A DNA stretch of 35,205 bases from an uncultured Dehalococcoidia bacterium (GTDB lineage: Bacteria; Chloroflexota; Dehalococcoidia; Dehalococcoidales; UBA1222), in assembly GCA_903844845.1 (NCBI GenBank), contig CAIMVG010000003.1:1-35205 (forward strand), written 5' to 3'. Shown here in pieces: positions 22,938-31,839 of this stretch. The notes beneath the pieces are model-generated. The model saw nothing but the letters and a program-made list of their open reading frames with translations. It made no database searches and was not told where the DNA came from. The position numbers were made by a program, and so were the translations under genes. How positions within the stretch are numbered: the stretch's first letter is position 1; each line of letters begins with the position of its first letter.

Positions 22938-23462
22938 ATGCACAAATTCGACTGGTACGAGGTTGTAAATGGGGGGGATCTTCAACAGGGAGATCTTCTT
23001 GAAAATATAGATATCCTGGTTCCTTTACTAGGCGACGAGAAACAAAAAGATAACATTCCAAGCGTTGTTGAGACTTACGATGTAATCGTGCTTACTCAAA
23101 GCTGTGATATTGTTAAAGAAACATGTAAGGACGTTTTGGTTTGCCCGATTTGGACCATCGATGATATCAAGAAAGAAGTACCTCATTTCAAAACTAGCAA
23201 AGGTCTTGAAGATCTAAGAACCGGGAGGGTGGTTGGTTACCATCTCCTAAATCGGTGTGATATTGAAGGGTTTAATCGAGATTTTAGAATCATTGGTTTT
23301 TCTAAAGTGTTTGATTTATCTAAAACCAATATTATTTCTATCGCCAAATCCCAAAATAAGAGACTGAGGTTGCTACCTCCATACCGAGAGCATTTTTCCC
23401 AAGCATTCGCCAGGTTTTTTATGAGAGTCGGCCTTCCCTCGGATATCCCTAGTTTTTTGTAA
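22938..23462 (+). CDS. Conserved-looking hypothetical protein (TQSCDI family)
   Basis: A 174-residue protein. I start it at ATG 22938, 7 bases after the previous stop, since the upstream extension would overlap the preceding gene. Motifs that look conserved: DLQQGDLLENIDI, YDVIVLTQSCDIV, VLVCPIW and, at the end, LRLLPPYREHFSQAFARFF. I associate this pattern with an unnamed family seen in accessory regions, and the strings read as a compact enzyme or sensor domain with Cys and Asp at its core. No function assigned. It ends 316 bases before the methyltransferase stop on the other strand. Confidence 0.6.
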   Translation: MHKFDWYEVVNGGDLQQGDLLENIDILVPLLGDEKQKDNIPSVVETYDVIVLTQSCDIVKETCKDVLVCPIWTIDDIKKEVPHFKTSKGLEDLRTGRVVGYHLLNRCDIEGFNRDFRIIGFSKVFDLSKTNIISIAKSQNKRLRLLPPYREHFSQAFARFFMRVGLPSDIPSFL

Positions 23463-23778
23463 TTCATACTTTATGATACCGCCCCCTGACGATTCTTAAT
23501 TGATTGGCTTTGGCAAAATAACACTTAAAAATTCGCGTTTTCTTCGTAAATCGTTTTGCCTCGCTTGACTGCCATTGATAGCATGCCATCCAGAATGCGA
23601 AATGGGATTAGACGAGAATAGCAACACCATTGAGTTCGGTGTCAAATCTACAATTGTTCCAATGTTGAAAAATTGGAACCAGCTAACGGCGCTGGGGCTC
23701 GAAGAGATCATGGACAGTAGTCTTGTTAGTTTTCATAGATCACCTTCAGAATATTCAAATAGCCTGAATTAACTAAGA
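23463..23778. other. Intergenic stretch between convergent genes
   Basis: 316 bases without a convincing gene. An open frame from ATG 23602 to 23772 (56 codons) has no ribosome site and no recognisable product. It may be a gene fragment or chance. No terminator hairpin is apparent for either flanking gene. Confidence 0.4.
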
Positions 23779-26700
23779 CTATTCCTCTTCCTCGTTGTCC
23801 TTCCCCATGCGATATTTAATGTCATAGTTGATAATGTAATCCAGTTCTTCCTCAGTAAAGCCATAGTGTCTCGCCAAGGCCCTGTCGATTTCATCAATGA
23901 TCTTCTTTGAGTGCTTGGGATAAAACTCATCGTACTCTACTTGACCAGTGGCAGCGTAATAGGCTGTTTTTCTTTTTGCATTTTTCTCTAAATCACACAT
24001 GAGGTTTGAACATAATACTTTCAAATTGGCGAGCGTTTGAGTATCCGGTATTTCGAAAGGGAAAGATCCTATGACATGTTTCGTAAAATTATGGCCATCA
24101 CTATAATTTACATAAAACCAATAGAAAAGCGATGAATTCATAACCGATGTTAATGCATCCCTATCCAAACCTTTTCGGCAATAAATATATTTGTCTCCTG
24201 TTGATGAATTAACCTTTTCACCCTTGAAAAAGGACTTGAAGTTGAGGATTTTCCCCCAATACCCAAACCCATATCCGTAATATACGTAATTGCCGTTTTC
24301 TGGTTCTTGAAGGTAATCGGCGATGCTGTTTTTCTTTGACCAAAGCTTTCGCACGATGTCATTCTCAAGGGCGGTCGAAACTTTAAGAACGCTACTACCG
24401 TGTCTAGGCTGCTCATTGACTTGCAGCGTGATACTGTTAAAAAGGAATGGACGAGTTTCAGTGGCGAACTTGATGTAACGAGTTGTGGAGATCACAGGAT
24501 TGCTTCTTCCTTTTCGTCCTAAAACGATGGATACCCTGATATGCTCTAGTCCATCAAATAACTTGCCCGGTCTATCGTCAAAAAAGGAAAGATGACCCAA
24601 ATCTATTTCTCTAAACAACACGTCTTGGAACGGTTCCATACGTGGCGTACAGAAAGCGGATAATTGGATAATCATGCCTATGCGGGAAGTATCGTGCTCC
24701 AAACCCAAAGAACGTTCGATGATATAGGCATAAAGGTTTCCTGCCTCCAAGCAATCTATGCCTTTGATAGAATAAGTATTTCGAATCTTCGCATACTCAA
24801 CATACGGAGGATTCCCAATAATGACATCGAATCCGCCATCCCTCATAATTCCATAAAATTCAACGAACCAATGGAACGGTTGATGGGTTTTCTTAAACTG
24901 CTCAAAATTTCGCGCCCCATAAAAAGCGAACAGGTTTTTATCCAGTTCATTTTGTATTTCCGCCAGCTTTGCTTTCACTTCGGTTTTGGCTTTGTTTATC
25001 TCTAATGCCGAAGTACCAAATCTAGTTTGCGCATCTCTGAAGGCTTTTAGATAGCGATCTGCTGTTTCAATGCGCTTCTCAATCGTAGCCAGCGTGCCAC
25101 CAAGGTCGAGCTGAGTAGCCTTGGCTTTCTTTATTTCATCTTCGCTCGCGTAGCCCACCAACGTATTACCGGCCCGGATATTGAAATCGATATCCGGTAA
25201 CGGTTCAATTTTGTTCGCATCATCCACCTGGGCAACAAGTTTAAGGAAAAGCCTCAGCTTGCATATTTCAACAGCCTCCTCCATGATGTCCACGCCAAAG
25301 AGGTTGTTGACAATGATGCTCTTCAGTACAAAGTACTTTCGATTTGGATGTTGATTTACCCGGGCGAGTTCTTCGGCAAAATCAGGGAATTTCGGACTGG
25401 CCAGTTCCTCCATCTTGTCGAGGCAAATTTCATAAAGCGGCTCAAGAATGTTTAGAGCGGCAAAGAGGAAAGCGCCGCTGCCCACGGTGGGGTCTAACAC
25501 AGTCACTTTGGAGAGGCATTGGAAATAGAAAAACCGTAAGGCGAGGGGGTCTTTTATAGAACTGAGCCAATCTTCGGCGAAACTACGGATGTCCAGATTG
25601 TACGTAATTAGATCATTGATACCAGCTATCTTACCGGCAGCAAAGTCGGTTTTAATTTGCTCATACCGTTTGTGGCGCGCCTGGTACTCACGCTCGGTTT
25701 CGGTAGGCAGGTATTCCTCCTGTTTCACTGCATCATAAACATAGGGATCAACATCTTTCATTGGGAATGGCGTGAGATCTTCAGCTCTCTGGGTGGCTAT
25801 TTTGTCAAAAAGAAAGGGGACAATGGTGTTTTTGCAAATGTAATCGGTGATATCCTCTTTGGTATAATAAGCTCCCATCTGCTTCTGGTTGATGTATTTC
25901 TCAAAGATATAACCCAAGACGTCCGGGTTAATCTCGTCATCTCTCTTTAACGGCCGGTAATCTAGGTGCCAATTATATTTATCAAACAAAGCGAATATCT
26001 GGGCGAATGCTGCGTCGCTGATTATGATTTTCTCGCCGTGAGCCTGTTCTAGCTGGTGGCGCAGAAAGAGACCGCCGTTCAAGTAAGGCACACTGCCTAA
26101 AAGGGTGTTCACCTCGGGTGATCGTTCGGCCTTTTCTTTAGCGAATCCCTCAAAGAATAGCTTTTTCAAAAACGAATTGTAATATTGGTTTGAACCCCGT
26201 TTCTGCGACTCTTTAAGTTTTGTAAGGAGATAATTCTGATTGCCGTTGAGAAATCCCTTCTTCTGAATGAAGTAAATAAACATCAGGCGGTTCAGCATCA
26301 CCGATGTGTACCAGGCCAGTTCTTCCAGATTTTCGATTCCCTTGATTAACTTGCTGAATGAATCATGCTCATCTTTGAACTCGTCGTAAAAGCGCTTGGT
26401 TACTTTCTCAACATCAAGGGCTTTGCTAACCGCGCCGGTAACTTTAGTGATTACTATGCCGCCGTCTTCATCCAGTTCGGAAAAATCGAAGCCTATAGCG
26501 GATAATTTCTGAAGCAGGGAATCACCTGGCTGCCCTTTGCGGTATTCATGTTCCCGGGCAGCTGCGGATTGGCCGACGCCCCGCTTTACCCATTGCCAAA
26601 TCGAGCGAGTTCTGGCTTTATCGACAAAGACAAGAATATGCTCGTGCACCTGGGATTTAATCTGGTTCTCGATTTTACGACGCAAAGCGTAATCCGGTAT

Positions 26701-26898
26701 CCCGCCCTTGGCGGAGCTTACTTCGTAAATGACAAAGCCCCCCTGTTCCGCAAGGGGACTAAACTGGTATTGCTCGACTCCAATATTAAGCACGATAGGC
26801 CGCTGGTGACTAACTCCCCAGTTCAATTCGTTGATAAATAGGCCCTTAAAATCAAAACTCTTGAGAAAAGGACGCATGGTGGTTGTGTTGGCGCTCAT
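23779..26898 (-). CDS. Adenine-N6 DNA methyltransferase, Eco57I/type IIG-like
   Basis: A 1039-residue protein, second gene of a reverse pair. Residues 1-130 form an N-terminal domain with YALRRKIENQI and HILVFVDKARTRSIWQWV that could be a nuclease or a coupling domain. A helical region with NPDVLGYIFEKYI and GAYYTKEDI leads to SAM motif I DPTVGSGAF (469-477), catalytic motif IV NPPY (696-699) and the HWFVEF signature. A recognition/helical C terminus follows, ending in a charged tail. The NPPY motif predicts N6-adenine methylation. The start overlaps the helicase stop by one base (TAATG), so stoichiometry is fixed. It may act as the modification half of a restriction-like system or as a single-chain restriction-modification enzyme. 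Confidence 0.85.
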   Translation of the reverse strand: MSANTTTMRPFLKSFDFKGLFINELNWGVSHQRPIVLNIGVEQYQFSPLAEQGGFVIYEVSSAKGGIPDYALRRKIENQIKSQVHEHILVFVDKARTRSIWQWVKRGVGQSAAAREHEYRKGQPGDSLLQKLSAIGFDFSELDEDGGIVITKVTGAVSKALDVEKVTKRFYDEFKDEHDSFSKLIKGIENLEELAWYTSVMLNRLMFIYFIQKKGFLNGNQNYLLTKLKESQKRGSNQYYNSFLKKLFFEGFAKEKAERSPEVNTLLGSVPYLNGGLFLRHQLEQAHGEKIIISDAAFAQIFALFDKYNWHLDYRPLKRDDEINPDVLGYIFEKYINQKQMGAYYTKEDITDYICKNTIVPFLFDKIATQRAEDLTPFPMKDVDPYVYDAVKQEEYLPTETEREYQARHKRYEQIKTDFAAGKIAGINDLITYNLDIRSFAEDWLSSIKDPLALRFFYFQCLSKVTVLDPTVGSGAFLFAALNILEPLYEICLDKMEELASPKFPDFAEELARVNQHPNRKYFVLKSIIVNNLFGVDIMEEAVEICKLRLFLKLVAQVDDANKIEPLPDIDFNIRAGNTLVGYASEDEIKKAKATQLDLGGTLATIEKRIETADRYLKAFRDAQTRFGTSALEINKAKTEVKAKLAEIQNELDKNLFAFYGARNFEQFKKTHQPFHWFVEFYGIMRDGGFDVIIGNPPYVEYAKIRNTYSIKGIDCLEAGNLYAYIIERSLGLEHDTSRIGMIIQLSAFCTPRMEPFQDVLFREIDLGHLSFFDDRPGKLFDGLEHIRVSIVLGRKGRSNPVISTTRYIKFATETRPFLFNSITLQVNEQPRHGSSVLKVSTALENDIVRKLWSKKNSIADYLQEPENGNYVYYGYGFGYWGKILNFKSFFKGEKVNSSTGDKYIYCRKGLDRDALTSVMNSSLFYWFYVNYSDGHNFTKHVIGSFPFEIPDTQTLANLKVLCSNLMCDLEKNAKRKTAYYAATGQVEYDEFYPKHSKKIIDEIDRALARHYGFTEEELDYIINYDIKYRMGKDNEEEE

Positions 26899-29800
26899 TA
26901 GTCCGTGCCTCCGACTTCAGTTTTGAATAATCCCATTGAACAGATGATACGAGGTTCTTGCGTCTCGATTTCCTCTTCTTTCAGACTTAGGCGGCCCTCT
27001 TTCCTCAAGTCAATCACCATGTTGGCCAGAGATTCATCGGAGGCACCTGTCTTGAGCTGGCGGTTTAGAGCGTCGGTTGCTAGCGAACGTAAAGGATATT
27101 TGTAGATATCGTCGATAGCCCTCATAAGGTCATCTGTTGCCAGTAAGGGCGCATGTTTGCGCATATCATCGAAGTAGCCTTTCAGCCGCTCATAGGAACG
27201 ATACCTGGCCCCCGATGGGCGGCCCAACTGGCCGCCGGTGGCTTTATCCTGTTGAATGATGTTTTCCAAACCTTTGCGTACAAGCTCGTGGTGATTTTCA
27301 TTGCGTTTCTGCGCCGGAGTGGATAGTATGCATTCTGCCGCTTTCAGAATGGCTGTCTGGGACTGCGTAACGCTTTCACCCCGCTTGTTAACCCAAACAA
27401 GCGCATCATTGCCTTCCGCGGTCTTGGAATAGACCAACACCCCTTCGGGAGAATTTGGTGTGGGCGAATGGCCCTTGGTAGCGTACACAACATCGGGCAG
27501 ACTCGATATCTTTTTGGCCAGTTCCGGATCATCTTTGGTAGCGTTATGCCATATCTGGTAAGCATAGGAAGAGAGATCAACTTCGGTATCAGGATCAGCA
27601 TCCAGGATGCCTGATCTCTCAGTGTACAAATGTCTGAGAGTCTGGGCGTTGGCATCATCTTCAAAGAACAACTCATCCGAACCGACGACTTCACTATTCT
27701 CCTGTAACCGCTGTTTTACGCGAGCGCGTAGACGGATGATTTTCTCTAATCCTTCTGCAGGAAGGAAAGAATAGCAATAAATTTGGGCAGCCTTCTGTCC
27801 GATACGGTCGATACGCCCAACACGTTGAATCAGGCGTACCAAGGCCCAAGGGAGATCGTAATTGATGACGATGGCGCAATCCTGAAGGTTTTGACCTTCG
27901 CTCAGAACGTCCGTAGAGATAAGAACACGTAACTCTTCTTCTGGTTTTATTGTCTTTTCATTACTGACAGGGCTGAATCGCCATGCGAGTTCGGTGGGAT
28001 TTTCTGATTCGCCCGTAACGCCCGCCAGCTTGGCTACGCCGCGTTTTTTGAGTTCATTCGTTAGGTAGTTGGCAGTGTCCGCAAATTGAGTGAATAGAAG
28101 TATCTTACCCTGGGGGTGAGTTTTGGTAATGAGGTCACTCAAAGCGGTGAGCTTGGTATCCTGTGCGGAATCCCACGAGCCAAACTCCTGCAATAAAGCG
28201 ATTAGAGATTGCGAGTCGGCCAGAAGTGTTTTTTTGAGTGAAGGGATAAAGAAGGCTGGGGGCAACCATTTAAATCTCTTGTGTTTTGATTTCGAATACT
28301 GCTCGTATATTTTGCTTGCTGTGTCGAGATACCAGGCGGTGGTGTACGGGTGAGCGCCATCGGAAGGTATTGCATTGCCTTTATCGTTTGTATCTTCTTC
28401 TTCAAAAGCAAAACCGGTTTGTGTAGCGCCTGTTATATCAACATCTTCATCGTCGATGGTTTCCATTAGGAGTTCGGCGCCTTGAATGCCGATTGGTAAT
28501 GGAAGGCTATTTTCGATGGCGTATGAATAGATATAATTGCGCAGGATATGACGGTCAACAGACAGTAAAAACGATTGGCCGCTACTTTCCAGTCTTTTGA
28601 ATAGATTAGTACGACAGAAGCCTATTAAACGGCCGCCGGCTTTACATAGGTTGTCCATCTGTTTGGCTTCTTCGGGTGACGCTAAAGACAGGGCATCGCC
28701 AGTTAGGTAGCTGCCAAGGCCGTAGCGTGGCAAAGACATATGATTAATTATATTAACCACTTTGTCCGAGTATAAACGTGCATAATGATCATTGGGGTCA
28801 TTCTCATCAAATTTGAAAACCGCTTTCACTGGCAACCGGTCGGGAAAATAGAAACGACGGCCATCTTCGAAAGCCAGATACTTGCGCCCATTGGTGTTAT
28901 CTGTGAAGGCGTAGTTATCTTTAATGAAACTGCGGGTGCGGCGAACCATATAGAGACGCATCAAGTCGCGCCAATCGTCCGCATATTCACTTTTCTCAAA
29001 CGCAGCCAGGGAACGAATAAGTGCCTGGTGTCTTCTGATAAATTCAACTTCGCCGATTTCTTTGATATAACGCTCCGGGCGGATACCCAAATCCATGTCT
29101 GGCGGTACGAATAACTGAAGCTGGGCACCCAGATCAAGGTAGCTCTTGTTATATGGCGTGGCAGAAAGCAAAATACACTTGCTTTCGTTCCTCGTAATAT
29201 AGTCTTGGATGATTTTGTATCTTTTGCCCTCTTTATTTCTTAAGTTTTGACTTTCATCAATGATTACAATGCGGTATCTGCGTTCATCCGGAAGTTCATT
29301 CATCACGACACTGACTGGGAGAACCTTGGCCCGGAGTTGGTAACGATGGACGTAGCCAGTCCACATTCTGACAAGGTTTTTGGGACATATTATTAACGTC
29401 TCGAGATTCTGGTCGTCTTCCAGAAGTTTGGCGGTTGCACAAGCCATCAATGTCTTGCCAAGGCCGACAACGTCGCCAATAAGGACCCCGCCGCGTTTGT
29501 TGATATGATGAGCGGCGATCTTTACCGCATTCATCTGGAATGTAAGCAGCCTACCTTGAAAGATAGCAGGCAATTTGAATTCGTCCAAACCCGTACGAGC
29601 TTCCTGCGCCAGATGGTAGGCCATTTTTAGATACACATAATATGGAAGCAGTGGTTCAGGGCGAGCCCAGCTTTCCTCGATAATTTTGATAAGCTCTTCC
29701 GAGATATCAACGCACCATTTATCATCCCAACGGTCATTAAACCATTTCCCAAGTTTGACGCATGAATCCTGTTCTAAAACGTCAACGTTAAGTTCCCCTT

Positions 29801-30311
29801 GATGCGCTAAACCGGCTAAAGTGAGGTTGCTGCTGCCGAGGTATCCTGTGACCGGATTGTTGAAATCCTGGCGGTACATCAAGTAAAGTTTGGCATGTAA
29901 TGGATGCCTGAGATAAAGTTTGACTACAAGTTTTTTCTCTTTTATCTGTCGGGCGAGACCCTGCAACGATGCTTCATCGACGTTGTTCGGCGCGCCCATC
30001 ATCAGCTGCCTTCTAAAACTCTCGGCGAGTTGCCGTTGAAGCCTCTTGAGAGTTGGCGCATCTATCGGATTGTCTGAATGAGTAATGCTTAAAGACTCTG
30101 CGAGTTCTTCGTTTGCCAATTTCTGCATCCCGACCAGCAAACGACAGCAATTAGATTCGCCGCCTACCCAACCATCAATAGATCCCTGAAGCTTGCTCCA
30201 ACCGCGTAAATTGAAAAAGCCGACGCAAAAGTCGGCTCTCTCAGATGTACCCAGCGTTTGTTTAAGCGCCGGCAATAGACTTTGTTCGATATTGTCGAAA
30301 ATCCTCGGCAT
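26898..30311 (-). CDS. PLD-nuclease/SNF2-type helicase fusion
   Basis: An 1137-residue protein. Residues 1 to about 190 are a phospholipase D-type nuclease with one HKD motif: H139-A-K141, then GSSN (159-162) in a spacing typical of PLD nucleases that dimerise. The helicase core follows: Walker A GDVVGLGKT (279-287), DESQ box (352-355), SATP (384-387), then the second RecA domain with LLFTQFADTANYL, DVLSEGQNLQ and QRVGRIDRIGQ, as in RapA/SNF2 proteins. It would translocate on duplex DNA and cut when its partner finds unmodified sites. This is inferred from architecture and pairing. The order is helicase first, methyltransferase second, from a strong promoter. Confidence 0.85.
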   Translation of the reverse strand: MPRIFDNIEQSLLPALKQTLGTSERADFCVGFFNLRGWSKLQGSIDGWVGGESNCCRLLVGMQKLANEELAESLSITHSDNPIDAPTLKRLQRQLAESFRRQLMMGAPNNVDEASLQGLARQIKEKKLVVKLYLRHPLHAKLYLMYRQDFNNPVTGYLGSSNLTLAGLAHQGELNVDVLEQDSCVKLGKWFNDRWDDKWCVDISEELIKIIEESWARPEPLLPYYVYLKMAYHLAQEARTGLDEFKLPAIFQGRLLTFQMNAVKIAAHHINKRGGVLIGDVVGLGKTLMACATAKLLEDDQNLETLIICPKNLVRMWTGYVHRYQLRAKVLPVSVVMNELPDERRYRIVIIDESQNLRNKEGKRYKIIQDYITRNESKCILLSATPYNKSYLDLGAQLQLFVPPDMDLGIRPERYIKEIGEVEFIRRHQALIRSLAAFEKSEYADDWRDLMRLYMVRRTRSFIKDNYAFTDNTNGRKYLAFEDGRRFYFPDRLPVKAVFKFDENDPNDHYARLYSDKVVNIINHMSLPRYGLGSYLTGDALSLASPEEAKQMDNLCKAGGRLIGFCRTNLFKRLESSGQSFLLSVDRHILRNYIYSYAIENSLPLPIGIQGAELLMETIDDEDVDITGATQTGFAFEEEDTNDKGNAIPSDGAHPYTTAWYLDTASKIYEQYSKSKHKRFKWLPPAFFIPSLKKTLLADSQSLIALLQEFGSWDSAQDTKLTALSDLITKTHPQGKILLFTQFADTANYLTNELKKRGVAKLAGVTGESENPTELAWRFSPVSNEKTIKPEEELRVLISTDVLSEGQNLQDCAIVINYDLPWALVRLIQRVGRIDRIGQKAAQIYCYSFLPAEGLEKIIRLRARVKQRLQENSEVVGSDELFFEDDANAQTLRHLYTERSGILDADPDTEVDLSSYAYQIWHNATKDDPELAKKISSLPDVVYATKGHSPTPNSPEGVLVYSKTAEGNDALVWVNKRGESVTQSQTAILKAAECILSTPAQKRNENHHELVRKGLENIIQQDKATGGQLGRPSGARYRSYERLKGYFDDMRKHAPLLATDDLMRAIDDIYKYPLRSLATDALNRQLKTGASDESLANMVIDLRKEGRLSLKEEEIETQEPRIICSMGLFKTEVGGTD

Positions 30312-30347
30312 ATATTACCTCAACAAAAACGGGAACTATTGCTGGCT

Positions 30348-30376
30348 ATTCTACTCTAGGCATACGGGTGTGACAA
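30348..30376 (-). promoter_or_regulatory. Promoter of the helicase-methyltransferase operon
   Basis: On the minus strand TTGTCA (30371-30376) is followed after 17 bases by TAGAAT (30348-30353), then about 36 bases to the ATG at 30311 with GAGG in the leader. Near-consensus elements suggest constitutive expression in the lysogen. Confidence 0.6.
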
Positions 30377-30519
30377 GAAGATCACGCGTTTCTTATTTGC
30401 CAAATTGATTCAAACGAGAGTTGAAATGGCCCTACCCCCTATATCTTGTGTTCTAAGTTATTATAAAACCACTAGGGCTAGTGTTTATGTTATAATTATT
30501 ATAAAGGTTTTGATTTTCG

Positions 30520-31632
30520 ATGGAGGTGAATGGGATACTGAACAATAAAGAGGCAAAATCTGGGTCCAAAAATATTATGAAAATTCCAGAAAAAATTAAA
30601 AACTCATTTTATAGAGCTTTTCTTGCAGTCTTCGTATTTTATTTTCTTTGGTTCATCGTGAACTATACTTTGCTAATATTCCTAATGCCAAAAATGGTAT
30701 TTAGTCTACCCTTGCGTTTAATTTTGGACCTAGCTCTAGCGATCCTGGCCTTGTATTTTACTCGAAAAGTGAGAATACTTGCACGGCAAAACCAAGGTAA
30801 CAGTCGTAAATTAAATACAAAAAAGTTAGCTTTTGTTTCATTTTTAATAATGGTAGTGTTCTTTGGAGGGCTAATAGGTTATTATCGGATTCAATCGATT
30901 AAAGATGAACAATATGTTAAAACTCATGTTATTAGTTTTAACGCGATCAAACATGGTAACGTTCCTGCCAGTCAATATTACTCGACCATAAAGAGAGTTC
31001 AATCCACGTTAGACTCTTTAAGGGCACAGTATAAGGCCACCCCTTTAGGGACCCCACTCAAAGAAATTGATTTATATCCTGATCATGACACATTTGTAAT
31101 TGATACAGGGATTACATCAACAACAGTAGCCTTTTTCCAAGTTGTCAATGGTAATCCAACCATATTTATCCCCGTAGATCTGTTTCTGATTCAACCAGAA
31201 AGCATTGCCCACGAAGTTATGCACGCTTTCATGTATGAAGAATTAGGGAACGACTACTTAAATATCCCGCTTTGGTTTCACGATGGAATGGCACAGCTTT
31301 ATTCTTTTAGTGGGATGAATCTCGTTGACCAAAGAGTAAAAACCAATGTTGGGTTATGGTCGGAAAAACCTAATGTTTTGTTATCGCCCGATTTCATCCT
31401 TAATCGTTTGAACTATCCAGGGGATGATGAAAGCATATATCTTTTCTATTCAGCATCTTTTTCACTCACCGATTTCCTCAACTCAAAAGACAACCGACAT
31501 TTATTTACAGACATTGTCGTCGAAATGTCGAAAGGTATCTCTTTCGATGAGGCTTTTAAAAATGTTACTCACGGTGACGTTGAAAAAACCTATTACGATT
31601 GGGTTAATCAATGCACGGGATTAACAAATTGA
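30520..31632 (+). CDS. Membrane-bound zinc metallopeptidase-like protein
   Basis: A 370-residue protein. Two membrane helices near residues 31-55 and 60-80, and a third near 104-123, are followed by a domain of about 240 residues that would face outside. It carries AHEVMH (H231, E232, H235), the HExxH zinc motif, then PLWFHDGMAQ 20 residues later, where gluzincins have an E-G-L/M-A pattern; here Asp255 takes the Glu place. It resembles Peptidase_MA-like families. The ATG at 30520 lacks a good ribosome site, and a GTG at 30526 is an alternative. AT-rich, oriented away from the helicase operon, with a TATAAT in its leader near 30490. Target unknown; cell-envelope modification or superinfection exclusion are possible. 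Confidence 0.65.
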   Translation: MEVNGILNNKEAKSGSKNIMKIPEKIKNSFYRAFLAVFVFYFLWFIVNYTLLIFLMPKMVFSLPLRLILDLALAILALYFTRKVRILARQNQGNSRKLNTKKLAFVSFLIMVVFFGGLIGYYRIQSIKDEQYVKTHVISFNAIKHGNVPASQYYSTIKRVQSTLDSLRAQYKATPLGTPLKEIDLYPDHDTFVIDTGITSTTVAFFQVVNGNPTIFIPVDLFLIQPESIAHEVMHAFMYEELGNDYLNIPLWFHDGMAQLYSFSGMNLVDQRVKTNVGLWSEKPNVLLSPDFILNRLNYPGDDESIYLFYSASFSLTDFLNSKDNRHLFTDIVVEMSKGISFDEAFKNVTHGDVEKTYYDWVNQCTGLTN

Positions 31633-31686
31633 AGAAAGTTACAAACGATAACCAATAGATACGACTGTCGAAAGAACTAGCATATA

Positions 31687-31839
31687 TTGCTGTTTGCGCT
31701 TGCCTGCGACGAGACCTACGCTGGGGTGGATAACCGCAACTGGTGGCTGAAGGCAACGACGACGGATGTGGAAAAGCTGGATGCTATATTACATAAAGTG
31801 GGGGTCGGGCTCGGCACCCGACCCCCACTTTCTATTTGA
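31687..31839 (+). pseudogene. Remnant of a second endolysin 3' end
   Basis: An open frame of about 50 codons with no start matches the end of the cysteine peptidase gene at 20988-21761. CDETYAGVDNRNWWLKATTT corresponds to CDEAFAVVDNRNRWLKSSTL, followed by DVEKLDAIL against DVEKLDGYL. DNA is also alike (for example TGCGACGAG, GATGTGGA). The frame runs on through the terminator hairpin and stops at 31837-31839. It looks like the 3' end of a related phage's endolysin left where two phages recombined, or one end of a duplication that flanked the accessory block. Confidence 0.75.
31796..31832. terminator. Strong bidirectional terminator
   Basis: A perfect 15-bp stem, AAAGTGGGGGTCGGG with CCCGACCCCCACTTT, has a 7-base loop. 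The A run on one side and T run on the other allow it to stop transcription from both directions: the accessory/lysis side and the integrase gene, whose stop codon lies at its edge. Confidence 0.85.

Noticed and set aside
24664-25950. Plus-strand open frames inside the methyltransferase gene
   Set aside because: They are antisense shadows of a long gene with intact motifs and have no ribosome sites.
23779-30311. Calling the helicase-methyltransferase pair DISARM or BREX
   Set aside because: drmA, drmB, a separate drmC, brxC and pglZ are not present; only two shared domain types are seen.
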